Shown: positions 43,608-54,800, numbered from the stretch's first letter. The stretch: 63,180 bases of DNA from Sphingobacteriales bacterium (GCA_027484425.1 JAIXSZ010000052.1:1-63180); one strand, 5' to 3'. The notes: a model not told the origin generated them from the sequence alone. Made by a program: numbers and translations.

Positions 43608-44132
43608 TTAGTTGGTTTTCATCATTGATGTGTTCTCTGGCACAGAGCTAGCAGGCGCTTTTTCTACAGTTCCTTTTATGGTCAGCACCTTAGTACCAGC
43701 ATTAGATACTACAGTGATAGACTTAGAGAATGCATTTGGTCTGCCTTTAGTATGATAAGATACATCTATCTTACCAGTACCGCCTGGAGGCACAGGTTCG
43801 CTGGAAAAAGAAGGTACTGTACAACCACAAGATGGCTGAGCTTTTTGCACTATGATCGGCTCTTTACCTTTATTCTTGAAAGTAAATACAAAGTTTGCAT
43901 CCGGACCTTCAGGTATACTACCAAAGTCATGTACATTATCAGTAAATGCCATATCCTCTAATGTCAGTGAGGTGGCTGATGCATTGGGTGCAGCAGTTAC
44001 AGCTTGTGCACTTACAGCTGTTTCAGCCTGTTCAGTTTTAGCTTTGTCTTTTTTCTTGCTTTTTTTACCCTGAGCCATTAAAAGACCACCAGATAACAGA
44101 ATAACGCCTAATGTAAGAAATACCTTTCTCAT
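43608..44132 (-). CDS. DUF1573 protein, paralogue 3
   Basis: The 174-residue exported protein has a signal peptide (VFLTLGVILLSGGLLMAQ), a charged Lys and then Ala/Val-rich linker, and one DUF1573 domain (NVHDFGSIPEGPDANFVF, QPSCGCTVPSFSSEPVPPGGTG). It lies 53 nt upstream of paralogue 2. A perfect minus-strand -7 box (TAAATTTG, 44164-44171) precedes it by about 30 nt and may drive paralogues 3 and 2. Confidence 0.87.
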   Translation of the reverse strand: MRKVFLTLGVILLSGGLLMAQGKKSKKKDKAKTEQAETAVSAQAVTAAPNASATSLTLEDMAFTDNVHDFGSIPEGPDANFVFTFKNKGKEPIIVQKAQPSCGCTVPSFSSEPVPPGGTGKIDVSYHTKGRPNAFSKSITVVSNAGTKVLTIKGTVEKAPASSVPENTSMMKTN

Positions 44133-44163
44133 CTTTGTATGATTGGTTATGTTTGTTATGAAA

Positions 44164-44171
44164 CAAATTTA
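44164..44171 (-). promoter_or_regulatory. -7 promoter box of DUF1573 paralogue 3
   Basis: The minus strand reads TAAATTTG, a perfect TAnnTTTG box, leaving a leader of about 25 nt. The -33 element is only a T-rich approximation. Confidence 0.5.
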
Positions 44172-44250
44172 GGACCAAAATCCGAAAAAACAGATTTTTT
44201 TTATTGTTAAAACATTCAAAAACCAATACAGTTGTAATTTCGCCGCATCA

Positions 44251-45261
44251 ATGTTTAGATTCCTGATCATTCAGACCGCCTTTACTGGCGATGTGGTATT
44301 GGCTACTGCTATAGCCGAAAAATTGCACGTGTACTACCCTGTAGCCAAGATTGATTTTTTACTGCGTAAGGGTAATGAAGGCTTGCTAGCAGGCCATCCG
44401 TATATAAATGAGGTACTGGTGTGGGACAAAAACAATAACAAAAACCGCAACCTGCTTCAACTGGCCAGCAGGGTACGCCTTGCCAACTATACCCACGTGA
44501 TCAACGCCCACAGGTTTGCTACATCGGGTATCATTACAATGTTTTCAGGGGCACCCTACAGAGCGGGGTTCAAAAAAAATCCGCTATCATTTTCATTTAC
44601 CCGCAAACAAGAACACATTATAGGCCAGCCCGGTACTCAAAATACGGATCACGAGGTGTACAGAAACCAGCAACTCATAGCCGATATTACAGATGCTGCT
44701 CCAGCAATGCCAGCGCTGTACCCAACGGCTTCCGACTACAAACATGTAGCCCAATATCAAAACATGCCTTATGTGTGTATCGCTCCTACTTCGGTATGGT
44801 TTACCAAACAATTTGCAGCTGAAAAATGGACTGAGTTAATTAATCAACTGCCTCAGTATTACAACATTTACCTTATCGGTGCACCTGCCGATAAAAAGGC
44901 GGTACAACAAATAATAGACAATGCTACCCGCACCAACTTGCAGAATCTATGTGGTAGTTTAAACTTTTTGCAGTCAGCTGCGCTAATGAAGGGTGCAGCT
45001 ATGAATTATACCAATGATTCTGCGCCGCTTCATTTTGCCACTGCGGTAGATGCACCCGTTACTGCCGTGTTTTGCTCCACTATACCTGAGTTTGGCTTTG
45101 GCCCACTACGCACCAACGGGCGTGTGGTGCAAACTGCAGAAAAACTTAGCTGCCGTCCTTGTGGGCTACATGGACATAAGAGCTGTCCTCAACAACATTT
45201 TAGGTGTGCCTATGGTATAACCAACGAACAATTATTATGGTGGACTTCGAAGAAGATATAA
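44251..45261 (+). CDS. GT9 heptosyltransferase-like protein
   Basis: The 336-residue protein is of the RfaF/ADP-heptose family: FLIIQTAFTGDVVLATAIAEKL at the start (the two-domain GT-B opening), YVCIAPTSVWFTKQFAAEKW near residue 173 in the C-terminal domain, and NYTNDSAPLHFATAVDAPVTAVF near 250, the donor-binding signature with the usual NDSxxxH. The C-terminus carries four Cys (CRPCGLHGHKSCPQ), common in this family. It should add a heptose-type sugar to lipopolysaccharide core. The next gene starts within its last codons. Confidence 0.9.
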   Translation: MFRFLIIQTAFTGDVVLATAIAEKLHVYYPVAKIDFLLRKGNEGLLAGHPYINEVLVWDKNNNKNRNLLQLASRVRLANYTHVINAHRFATSGIITMFSGAPYRAGFKKNPLSFSFTRKQEHIIGQPGTQNTDHEVYRNQQLIADITDAAPAMPALYPTASDYKHVAQYQNMPYVCIAPTSVWFTKQFAAEKWTELINQLPQYYNIYLIGAPADKKAVQQIIDNATRTNLQNLCGSLNFLQSAALMKGAAMNYTNDSAPLHFATAVDAPVTAVFCSTIPEFGFGPLRTNGRVVQTAEKLSCRPCGLHGHKSCPQQHFRCAYGITNEQLLWWTSKKI

Positions 45262-45809
45262 AAAACTGTGTGCAGGTACTCCTAGCCGGTGGTACTATAT
45301 TATACCCTACTGATACGGTATGGGGCATAGGATGCGATGCACTCAATGATGATGCAGTAGCAAAAGTGTTTGCCCTTAAACAGCGTCCTGCCGAAAAAAG
45401 CATGATTATTTTGCTGGCTGATGCTAGAGATATATTACAGTATGTAGCTGCACCACCACCCGATATCATAGCCCTAGTAGAGAACTTTGAACGGCCCACG
45501 ACGGTAATATATGACAATGCGCTGGAGCTGGCAGACAATGTGGTTAATGCCGATGGTAGTGTTGCTATAAGGGTCACTACAGATCCGTTTTGTAAGGCAC
45601 TTATAAAACGTTTGCGAAGGCCCCTGGTAGCTACTTCTGCCAACATTAGTGGCGCGCCTACACCGACCGTCTACAGCAGCATAAGTAAAGGTATTGTGAC
45701 GGGTGCAGACTATGTGGTACGTCACAGGCAAGATGATGAAGTTGTTAGCCAACCATCCATGCTGGTGCGAATAACAGATGACGGCGAAATGCTGGTACTG
45801 AGAGGGTAA
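45237..45809 (+). CDS. Threonylcarbamoyl-AMP synthase, TsaC/Sua5 type
   Basis: Starting from the ATG at 45237 (190 residues), which overlaps the GT9 stop by 25 nt, the protein has GGTILYPTDTVWGIGCDA, KQRPAEKSMIILL (the Lys-Arg and Lys-Ser substrate residues), and VATSANISGAPTP, the SxN loop of true TsaC. It makes L-threonylcarbamoyladenylate from threonine, bicarbonate and ATP for the t6A tRNA modification. The frame is open back to 45204, but the ATG is preferred. The YciO-like gene at 16,842 is a separate paralogue. Confidence 0.9.
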   Translation: MVDFEEDIKNCVQVLLAGGTILYPTDTVWGIGCDALNDDAVAKVFALKQRPAEKSMIILLADARDILQYVAAPPPDIIALVENFERPTTVIYDNALELADNVVNADGSVAIRVTTDPFCKALIKRLRRPLVATSANISGAPTPTVYSSISKGIVTGADYVVRHRQDDEVVSQPSMLVRITDDGEMLVLRG

Positions 45810-45919
45810 GAGTTTTATTGACTTAATGCGTATATGTAATGCAGCCAAAAAATATGTTGTTCATTAATTGCAATAAGTACACCGTATATTGCGTTTTTTA
45901 GTAATTTTCATAAAACATA

Positions 45920-46483
45920 TTGCTTGTGGCTGAACTTCACTATCTAGTGCCGGAACACAATGAGGGTACCGAAATTGACATTGTACATAGCTTGAGTGCT
46001 GAAACCACCGACGATGCTGAAGATCTTTTTGTAGACATAAAAGACAGATTGCTAAATGTAACTAACTGGGGTAAGTATGCAGGCATGGTCGACGTGAGTT
46101 TTATGTTGGCCGATGGTAGTGGTAATAAGGTAAAACGTCATGCCCGCCGCGGCGATCATGTACTTGTTGCCACCACAGCGACAGCGTCAGATCCCCAATA
46201 TGATTGGTTGACGATAGAGGCACTGGAATATGATGATTACCCCGACACCAATATGGAGACCTTTGCTATGAGGCTCCGCCCATCTACCCAACCCGGTCAG
46301 GACAATACACAGTCTAAAAGTACAGATACAACAACAATAGTAGTGTTACGCGACCAGCACGACTTATCTGCCATATATCACGGTCGAAATCATGCAGCAG
46401 GCAATGGTGCCATGTGGCAAGGTATACCCAATGAAGGCTGGAGTGCACTGATAAAGGGTATGCTGGAGTACTATATGGACTAA
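45920..46483 (+). CDS. Conserved-looking hypothetical protein
   Basis: The 187-residue soluble protein starts at TTG 45920 or GTG 45926; no ATG is near. It is rich in acidic residues and shows the phrase RRGDHVLVATTATASDPQYDW, LTIEALEYDDYPDTNMETFAMRL, and a C-terminal NAAGNGAMW-like GMLEYYMD. I do not recognise a family. It has no signal peptide or membrane helix, so it is probably cytosolic. Confidence 0.55.
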   Translation: MLVAELHYLVPEHNEGTEIDIVHSLSAETTDDAEDLFVDIKDRLLNVTNWGKYAGMVDVSFMLADGSGNKVKRHARRGDHVLVATTATASDPQYDWLTIEALEYDDYPDTNMETFAMRLRPSTQPGQDNTQSKSTDTTTIVVLRDQHDLSAIYHGRNHAAGNGAMWQGIPNEGWSALIKGMLEYYMD

Positions 46484-46645
46484 TGAATTTCAAAGAGTTT
46501 TGCACTAAAAATGGAAGCAAATATGCAGATTTAATATTTTGTGTCAAACCTGCATGGATGATTACGCCCCGTCATTTAAGACGTAGGTTTACAACTATTG
46601 GATATAATAAAGTGTACATCAAAATCTTCTATTTATATTCGTAAA

Positions 46646-47548
46646 ATGAAATTTTACCTTTTACTATTCTGCATACTTATTGCTATTCCTAGTTACGGTC
46701 AAAATCATTATGTCAATTTCGATAATATCGCGCCCCCTTTTTATATAGACTACCGAGATTTTATAAGCATAGATACGGTAAACTATAAAAATAACAGATG
46801 GCAAATAGGAATGCCTCAAAAGTCATTCTTTTCCACAGGTTTCTTCGATGCAAATGCTTTAATGACAGATACTGTTGCTACAACAGCTAGGGCTGACACC
46901 TCGGTATTTATACTAAAATTACCTAAAAAAGATGTTTGGTTTCCAGGTCTTCCTGAATTTGTAGGCCCTTTATATGAAATTTCGTTTAATTACAGGTTGG
47001 AAGTTGATTCTCATGCCAGAGCTATATTTGAGTTGTCTGAAGATGGTGGGCTAAACTGGATAAATACAGCAGATTCAATTCCTGTTGATCACTACTGGTT
47101 CTCGGGGACATTGCCAACTCAGCTAAATTATTCTACAGTAGGTACCATGGGTTTTTCCTTCTCACGTGGTTTTGATGTTTCGGGTTATGATTCTAGCATG
47201 TATAGGTTTACTTTCATTAGGGATAGTACATTTACCAAAGCTGGTTGGATGATTGAAGAAATAAATTTTTGGTATTATTATGAGGGTAGTGTGCAACAGA
47301 ATGATAATGATGCACCCGTGAGGGTTTATCCTAATCCTTCAGGAGGTAAAATCAGTTTACTATTCAGTAAAAAGGCGACTGGAACTAAAGCATTTAGTGT
47401 TTGCGACTTGTTGGGTCAAGTATATTATAGTAGCATTGATGTGTCCTCGAGTCTGCCAATTGAATTATTGTTGCCAAACGGTAATTACATACTCAGATAC
47501 AGCGATGAGCTTCATAATTATTCTGAGAAAATAATTATAAAACAATAA
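46646..47548 (+). CDS. Type IX secreted protein with C-terminal sorting domain
   Basis: Starting at the ATG at 46646 (300 residues), the protein has a signal peptide (MKFYLLLFCILIAIPSYGQ), a beta-rich body, and a C-terminal sorting domain beginning VRVYPNPSGGKISLLF and ending ENYSEKIIIKQ-like, the hallmark of Por-system (type IX) cargo that is cleaved and attached to the surface. The body (LEVDSHARAIFELSEDGG) recalls lectin or MAM-like sandwiches but no family can be fixed. The earlier start at 46598 lacks a signal at its N-terminus. Confidence 0.78.
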   Translation: MKFYLLLFCILIAIPSYGQNHYVNFDNIAPPFYIDYRDFISIDTVNYKNNRWQIGMPQKSFFSTGFFDANALMTDTVATTARADTSVFILKLPKKDVWFPGLPEFVGPLYEISFNYRLEVDSHARAIFELSEDGGLNWINTADSIPVDHYWFSGTLPTQLNYSTVGTMGFSFSRGFDVSGYDSSMYRFTFIRDSTFTKAGWMIEEINFWYYYEGSVQQNDNDAPVRVYPNPSGGKISLLFSKKATGTKAFSVCDLLGQVYYSSIDVSSSLPIELLLPNGNYILRYSDELHNYSEKIIIKQ

Positions 47549-47577
47549 CGTTTCACTAGCTATTTACAAAGCCATAT

Positions 47578-48276
47578 ATGTGTTACCACGTAGCTACACC
47601 CGCTAAGGGAGCTCTGAAAGAAAAGCTAGGCAGTGGGGTGGAGGTGGGGGAATATCCTACCAGATTCACCGTCAGTGGTTTTGACCACCCAGAGCTACCA
47701 GTAACCACCAATGACAAGCCCAGTGCGGTGCAGCCTGTGGTTTGGGGACTCATACCTGCTGGTATGCCAAACCTCCAAAAGGCACACGAACTGTGGAACA
47801 AAACACTGAATGCACGGTGCGAAACGTTGTTTGAATTACCTTCCTTCAGGTCAGCGGCACAGAAGCGATGTGTGGTGTATGCAGCAGGTTTTTTTGAGTG
47901 GCAACACCTGGGGCGCGACAAACAACCCTTCTATATATATGCTGCCGATGGCGCACCACTATTACTGGGTGGTATATGGGATGAATGGGTAAGCACCCAA
48001 ACTGGTGAAATGGTGCGCACCTGCAGCATCATTACTACTCCAGCCAATGCAATGATGGCTACTATACACAACCACGGTCAGCGCATGCCCTTCGTACTCA
48101 ATACTGATACCCTACCGGCTTGGCTAGATACCACTGCCCGCAAAGAGCACCTGCAACCGCTCATGCGCCCCTGCTCCGACACCCAGCTACAAGCACACAA
48201 AGTCGACAAAAAAGCAGCGCTGACAGACAATGCCGATGCTATAAAGCCAAGTATAGTGAAGACCTTGTGGGATTAG
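47578..48276 (+). CDS. SRAP-domain protein (YedK/HMCES-like)
   Basis: The 232-residue protein begins MCYH, so after Met removal Cys2 is the N-terminal nucleophile that crosslinks abasic sites. NARCETL (N78, R80, E82), GFFEW (E107) and IHNHGQRMP (H164) complete the SRAP active site. The family shields abasic sites in single-stranded DNA. The 19-nt gap to the type IX gene on the other strand means convergent transcription. Confidence 0.92.
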   Translation: MCYHVATPAKGALKEKLGSGVEVGEYPTRFTVSGFDHPELPVTTNDKPSAVQPVVWGLIPAGMPNLQKAHELWNKTLNARCETLFELPSFRSAAQKRCVVYAAGFFEWQHLGRDKQPFYIYAADGAPLLLGGIWDEWVSTQTGEMVRTCSIITTPANAMMATIHNHGQRMPFVLNTDTLPAWLDTTARKEHLQPLMRPCSDTQLQAHKVDKKAALTDNADAIKPSIVKTLWD

Positions 48277-48294
48277 ATTATTTCTTTCAATCCA

Positions 48295-51200
48295 CTACCA
48301 CTTCACAAATCGTTTCGTCACATTGTGCTGCGCACCGCTTAGTGTTATGCTATATACACCGGGTGGTAGGTTTTTTACATTCACTTTGTTGTCAGGTTGT
48401 GTTATGTTTTGTTGAACCATTTGTTGTCCCACAGCATTGGTAACGGTTAGGGTAGTGTAGCTGCCCGGTTGGGCTATTATGGTCAGCACATCAGTTACTG
48501 GGTTGGGGTACAGCAGCACATCGTCCGTTGTGTTTATGTTTTTTACCTGTGTAGTAGGGCAACCCTTTATGTTGCTGGCGGTGTTGGTCATTATCACCTC
48601 ATTGTTGTCAAAGTATATACCCACACGGTTGTGTATCATTTGCCCGTTAGCCAGTCCTGGTTTGGTTTTTATCTTAAACACAAACATACCCGCATTCAGC
48701 CCAAACCACGAACTATCCAGCAGTTTTATACCCGGAAAATCGAACCTTACAATATGATACGGCCCATCCTTATACTCATGCGTAAACATATCAGCCGATG
48801 CTGCCAGCACTTCCAAACTACTCGCTACCAGATTGTCAGACAGTGTATCCATCACATACACATTATGCGCAGTATCATTGCCCTTGTTCTCAAAGTGTAC
48901 CGTGTATTGCAGCGTAGTGTCATTGTCGTAGCATCCATTGGGCAATACTTGTATCATATTTGGGTCAAATGGGCCTTGAATTGTATCAGTAATAATGATG
49001 TAGTTGTTAGTAGTATCTAAGTCTCCAATTATAGGTGATACTTTAAAAGTTGCAGAAACAGTATCTCCAATAATCAGTGGAGGAAGGCTCGGGTCTGGAT
49101 GAGCCTTATGTGAAGTTTGTAGTTTATTACCTACAATACTAACTCCATTTTTGATCCAAGTGTTTGAGTAATCTGTAAAAGAGTATAGAGAAGGTGCGAA
49201 ATAATAACCACCACTAGGGGTGTTTTTGTATCTAGGAGAGAATGAAACAAGTGTAGTGACCGACTGAGGGGAGCATTGCAAGTTGCGTACGGTAGTGGCC
49301 GTTTGGAAAATATTTGTAAATGCCCTGAAATAAGGATAGATCGCTATGTCATACAAGGTGGAAGAGCAATTTAAGGCGATAAAATGTGTTGGGTAAAGGT
49401 AGTTTCCGGTTTTTATTGTATCCACAACAATAGCACTCATAGGGCAAACAGGAAAAACATTTGTTGATATTAAACTCATTCTATAAACAGTTCCAGCAGG
49501 TCCATATGCTTTATAATAGAATCCACTTGGGGTAGTAATAGTATCAATAGCAATTCCCGCAGAGTCAACTTTAATATTTAAAGGTGTACTCATAAACACC
49601 TCACTGGTATTTTTATTGCAGTCTAAATTTAGATCTGCAAAAAATTTGATGGAGAGTAAGTTGCAATAAGGATGCTCGTAAGTAAATGTCACAGAATCCT
49701 GTGCCATAGTATCGCAATACAAAACATGTTTCACTGGGTATGAAAATGGATGAGTGTATGTATGTGCTATATTTACAAACGAATTTGGGGTAAATGATAT
49801 TAGCGAATTTATTACTGAACTGCCATCTCCAAAGTATGTTTTTACCTTCATCAATGGCGAGTTTCCACTTGCCAATACATAAAACCGCTGTCCTGAGCAA
49901 ACAGTATCTGGTGAGCGTGTAACACTATCTATCAATATAGTGTGAGGTGTTATAACTAATACATTACTAGATGTAGTGGTTGATGACCCGCAGCTTACAT
50001 TGCATCGGTAATAGTAGGTTTCGGTAGGTGTGTGTATATAAGGTGATGTAGTAGCACCTGTAATATTACTCCATCCCGACGATAGTGATTGTGTACGTTG
50101 CCACTGATAAGTAAGCCCAGGCATAGCAGATATACCAGATAGACTCAATGTAAGCGCACAAGAACTGCAATAAGTACTACTGGCTATAGCAGTTGACAAT
50201 ACGGGTGATCCAGAACAATTACAAAGTACGGTATACGTTATTTTTTTACCTGCCGATGCCACCATTACACCCGTAGCTATACAAGTAGTTTTCAGTCTAT
50301 AATAGGTTGTGCTGGTTAGTCCACTGAATGAATAGGGTACTGATGTTGCTCCTGCTATATCAGTCCATGTTACACTATCCGCACTTTTTTGCCATTGCAA
50401 CCCAATGGTAGGCAATGCTGTATATCCACTGTTATTAAGAGTAATAGTCGCAGTATCACAACTTGAAAGAGTGCTAGGTAGCACCATTCCAGCATCTTGC
50501 ACCAAGCAGGGGCAAATGGTGGAATAAACAATTTTTTTACCAGCAGTTGTGTCAGATAGTCCTGTTCCAGTGCAGGTTACTATACATCTGTAATAGGTTG
50601 TGGCAGTTAGCCCGGAAATGGTGTATCCATTAGTAGTAGCAGAAGGGATGTTTGCCCATGTCATACTATCGTTTGATGATTGCCATTGATATCCAAGACC
50701 TGTTACCAACGTAGTGCCTGTGATTAGCAATGAAATACTGCTGGTACTGCATGCTGTAGACGAATTAGCGGCTATTGTGCCAGCTACAGGAGTACCGCTG
50801 CATGGCAAAGCAAATACACTATCAAATGTTGCTGCACCACCATACATATATGCATAGGTGAATTCAGTACTATCTCCGGCTGCTAGTGTGCCTAGCGAAA
50901 ACGTAATGCCTATTGCTATATCTCCATTCCATGTCATCCCTTCGCCATACACTGCTGGTGTATAGGTGCCATTATGCAGGTTTGCTAAATTAACAGATGT
51001 TGACAAAGCCCAATCTGAGTAAATAAATACTCTTGCTCTGGCATCTTTAGCTGCTAGTCCAAACCTCGCTAAAGGGTAAGAACCCATAGATGAAGCTTGT
51101 ACAAAATGTTTGTTATCTGTTGATCCTTGATGTATTATTGTATTATTAGTGGCAAAACTGCCACTAGGCCATGAGCCATCTACATCTGGGTCGCAAGATC

Positions 51201-51774
51201 TGATATAGTATATGTTAGATAATGGAGTAGCACCAACGTTTTTTAGTTTCACTTTTATTTTTAGTGCAGTTCCATTGATGGGCACATTCATTTCTTTATG
51301 AATCTGTAACTGCCCAGTCATCGCAGTGCCATCCCAGTATCCTGTAGCCTCCATTGCTGTTAAGCTATAACCAGTGTTTACTCCATACAGTCCTATTCCA
51401 CTACCACTATTGTAATATACACCAGATGGTGCTTGCTGTGCAGCATGTGTTCTTACACTTCCCACTTGTATTCCCCACATTTCATACGGAGTTCCCACCA
51501 TTGTATAATCACCCATATACGGTGGAGTGCCTACTGTCCATCCGTCCCGTGTATAGTCATATACAGATGCCAGTGAGCCTCCACCAGCACTACCAGAGCT
51601 ATGCGGATGAAACCCCGCCGGAATACCACTCGTTGCACCCATTGCGCCATTAGCCTGAAAACCCACCTCCAGAAAGTTTCCTTTCAAAAAAAGATTGCCA
51701 CCAGATAATTGAGCTATGGCACTAGACATTGTTACTAACAGCGATAGTAATAGTAGGGTTATGTATTTTTTCAT
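48295..51774 (-). CDS. Large type IX secreted protein with Ig-like repeats, paralogue 1
   Basis: The 1159-residue protein has a signal peptide (MKKYITLLLLSLLVTMSSAIAQ), a roughly 310-residue unknown domain starting LSGGNLFLKGNFLEVGFQANG, three Ig-like repeats of about 95 residues (each with TIGLQWQKS or TYQWQRT and a YYRC turn, closing with an extended GKKI), a PKD-like stretch (TYFGDGSSVIN), a DUF11-type repeat (TVHFENKGNDTAHNVYVMDT) and a type IX sorting domain (VLLYPNPVTDVLTI to FVKW). The last 225 residues are nearly identical to paralogue 2. It should be a surface-attached adhesin or structural protein. Confidence 0.88.
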   Translation of the reverse strand: MKKYITLLLLSLLVTMSSAIAQLSGGNLFLKGNFLEVGFQANGAMGATSGIPAGFHPHSSGSAGGGSLASVYDYTRDGWTVGTPPYMGDYTMVGTPYEMWGIQVGSVRTHAAQQAPSGVYYNSGSGIGLYGVNTGYSLTAMEATGYWDGTAMTGQLQIHKEMNVPINGTALKIKVKLKNVGATPLSNIYYIRSCDPDVDGSWPSGSFATNNTIIHQGSTDNKHFVQASSMGSYPLARFGLAAKDARARVFIYSDWALSTSVNLANLHNGTYTPAVYGEGMTWNGDIAIGITFSLGTLAAGDSTEFTYAYMYGGAATFDSVFALPCSGTPVAGTIAANSSTACSTSSISLLITGTTLVTGLGYQWQSSNDSMTWANIPSATTNGYTISGLTATTYYRCIVTCTGTGLSDTTAGKKIVYSTICPCLVQDAGMVLPSTLSSCDTATITLNNSGYTALPTIGLQWQKSADSVTWTDIAGATSVPYSFSGLTSTTYYRLKTTCIATGVMVASAGKKITYTVLCNCSGSPVLSTAIASSTYCSSCALTLSLSGISAMPGLTYQWQRTQSLSSGWSNITGATTSPYIHTPTETYYYRCNVSCGSSTTTSSNVLVITPHTILIDSVTRSPDTVCSGQRFYVLASGNSPLMKVKTYFGDGSSVINSLISFTPNSFVNIAHTYTHPFSYPVKHVLYCDTMAQDSVTFTYEHPYCNLLSIKFFADLNLDCNKNTSEVFMSTPLNIKVDSAGIAIDTITTPSGFYYKAYGPAGTVYRMSLISTNVFPVCPMSAIVVDTIKTGNYLYPTHFIALNCSSTLYDIAIYPYFRAFTNIFQTATTVRNLQCSPQSVTTLVSFSPRYKNTPSGGYYFAPSLYSFTDYSNTWIKNGVSIVGNKLQTSHKAHPDPSLPPLIIGDTVSATFKVSPIIGDLDTTNNYIIITDTIQGPFDPNMIQVLPNGCYDNDTTLQYTVHFENKGNDTAHNVYVMDTLSDNLVASSLEVLAASADMFTHEYKDGPYHIVRFDFPGIKLLDSSWFGLNAGMFVFKIKTKPGLANGQMIHNRVGIYFDNNEVIMTNTASNIKGCPTTQVKNINTTDDVLLYPNPVTDVLTIIAQPGSYTTLTVTNAVGQQMVQQNITQPDNKVNVKNLPPGVYSITLSGAQHNVTKRFVKW

Positions 51775-51832
51775 AAAGAGTAAACTATATTAAGTATAAT
51801 TATTAATTTTAAAGTCATTTGGTGACAATCCA

Positions 51833-54800
51833 CTACCACTTCACAAATCGCTTCGTCACATTGTGCTGCGCACCGCTTAGTGTTATGCTATATACACCCG
51901 GCGGTAGGTTTTTTACATTCACTTTGTTTTCTGCTAGTGTTATGTTTTGTTGCACCATTTGTTGTCCCACAGCATTGGTTATAGTTAAGGTAGTGTAGCT
52001 GCCCGGTTGGGCTATTATGGTCAGCACATCAGTTACTGGGTTGGGGTACAGCAGCACATCGTCCGTTGTGTTTATGTTTTTTACCTGTGTAGTAGGGCAG
52101 CCCTTTATGTTGCTGGCGGTGTTGGTCATTATCACCTCATTGTTGTCAAAGTATATACCCACACGGTTGTGTATCATTTGTCCGTTTGCCAGTCCTGGTT
52201 TGGTTGTAATCTTAAACACAAACATACCCGCATTCAGCCCAAACCACGAATTATCTAGCAGTTTTATACCCGGAAAATCGAACCTTACAATATGATACGG
52301 CCCATCTTTATACTCATGGGTAAACATATCAGCCGAGGCTGCCAGTACTTCCAGACTACTCGCTACCAGATTGTCAGACAGTGTATCCATCACATACACA
52401 TTATGCGCAGTATCATTGCCCTTGTTCTCAAAGTGTACTGTGTATTGCAGTGTAGTGTCATTGTTGTAGCATCCATTGGGCAGCACTTGTATCATATTAG
52501 GGTCATACGGACCTTTTATAGTGTCGTTGATGATAATGATATTGTTGGTGGTGTCTATGTCTCCTATTACAGGGCTTACTGTAAACTTCGCAAATGCTGT
52601 ATCGCCCATTACCAGTGCAGGAAGCGCAGTGTTTTTGTACACCCTTGAGCTAATTAAAAACGAGCTACTCATGTTGTTTAGTCCAGTTCTATTCCAGCTT
52701 AGGGCATGGTCGGCGGTGGTGGCAGCAGCAGGAACATTGTAAAAAGAAGAACCAGTGTATCTGTATTTGTTCGAGAAATTATAATCCACAACTGCTGTCT
52801 GTGGTGCACATCCCCAATTTTGCACAATCATACTGGCCCTTGAAAGATCTGTATGAGCCGAGAAACTAGGGAAAACCACTAGGTCGAAATCAGTAGATGA
52901 GCAATTGAGCGCATAGTAATGTGTAGGGTATACATACATTCCCGAGACTATTGTATCGCTATAAATACCACTGGCGGGACAAACAGGATAAACATTAGTA
53001 GACAATAAAGTGAATCTGTAAACAGTCCCTGCCGGACCCAAAGCTTTGTAATACAGTCCGCTAGTAGCAGTTAATGTATCTAAAGCTACACCTGCAGAGT
53101 CTATTCTTACTTTCAATGGTATTTGCATAAATATTTCACCACTGTTTTTTATACAATCACTATTTCGGTCAGTATAAAATCTTGCAGATAGCAGATTGCA
53201 ATAAGGTTGATTGTATATAAATGTCACAGAGTCTTGTGCCATAGTATCGCAATACAGCACATGTTTTACAGTGTACGAAAGAGGATGTGCATATGCATGG
53301 GCTATACTTGCATACATAGTACTGCCAGAGACGATTAGCGGGTTTATAGTGGATGTGCCATCACCGAAGTATGTTTTTATACTCATTAGTGGGCTAGTGC
53401 CACTTACTCGCACAAAGAATTTTTGACCAGTACAAGTAGTGTCTGGCGATCGGGTTACACTATCTGCTACTATACTGTGTGGGGTTATGACTAGTATGCT
53501 GTTCGAAGCTGTTGTGGCTCCACTACAGCTAATATTACACCTGTAATAAAATGTTTCGGTAGGCGAGTGGGTATATGTGGCATTTGTAGCGCCAAAAATA
53601 TTCCACCACGAGGATACTGCCCCAGACAGCGACTTTTCCCATTGATAAGTTGTTCCCGCCATAGCCGTTATGCCACTTAGGCTAAGTGTTAGTGCACACG
53701 AACTACAATAACTACTACTGGCTACTGCTGTGGCTACTACAGGTGCGCCTGTGCATACACAAATTGGTATGTAAGTGATTTTTTTTCCGGCCGATGTCCT
53801 GCCAACTCCTGTAGCAACACAGGTAGTTTTTAGCCTGTAATAGGTAGTACTGAGGAGTCCGCTAAACGAATAAGGCACAGATGTTGCTCCTGCTATATCA
53901 GTCCATGTTACACTATCTGGCGATGATTGCCATTGCAGCCCAATAGTGGGCAATGCAGTATAGCCACTATTGCTGAGTGATATGGTGGCTGTATCGCAGC
54001 TAAACAGTGTACTGGGCATTACTATACCTGCGTTTTGTACAATGCAAGGGCATATTGTGGTGTAGGTTATTTTTTTTCCAGCGGTGATATTAGATAAACC
54101 TGATCCTGAACAAGTAACTATACATCTGAAGAAAGTAGTTGTTGTCAAGCCTGTATAGGAATAATTATCTGCTGTAGCAGCTGGTATGTTTGCCCAGCTC
54201 ATACTATCAGTAGATGACTGCCATTGGTAAGTCATACCAGAAAAAAACGAAGAACCAGTGAGATACAGATGTATAGTACTGGTATTGCACGCTGAATTAG
54301 TATTAGCACTCACCGCTCCCGCAGTTGGTGTACCTGAACATGTAACTGCAAAAACACTATCGAACGAAGCTGCTCCCGCAAACATATATGCATAGCTGAA
54401 ATCAGTACTATCGCCAGGCGCCAGAGTGCCTAATGAAAAAGAAATACCTATACCTGCATCAGATGATGGTCCTGTACTCGATCCTGGGTTTTGATAAATA
54501 TCCGGATTAGTGCCATTATGTATTGAGTCTAAGCTATAATTAATACCCAATGGCCAAACATAATAGAAAAACACCTTTGCTCTACTGTCCTTAGCACCTA
54601 ATCCTATAGTAGATGCATGTATACTTGAAGTAGCTTGTATATAATGTTTGTTGGTAATTGCATCTTGATGCACTATCGTATTATTGGTGTAAGGAGTTCC
54701 GCCAGGCCATGTGTATTCATTATCAGGGTCGCATGACCTGAAGTAAAAAATGTTAGGAAGTGCAGTAGTTCCTACATTCTTGAGCCGCACATTTATTTTC

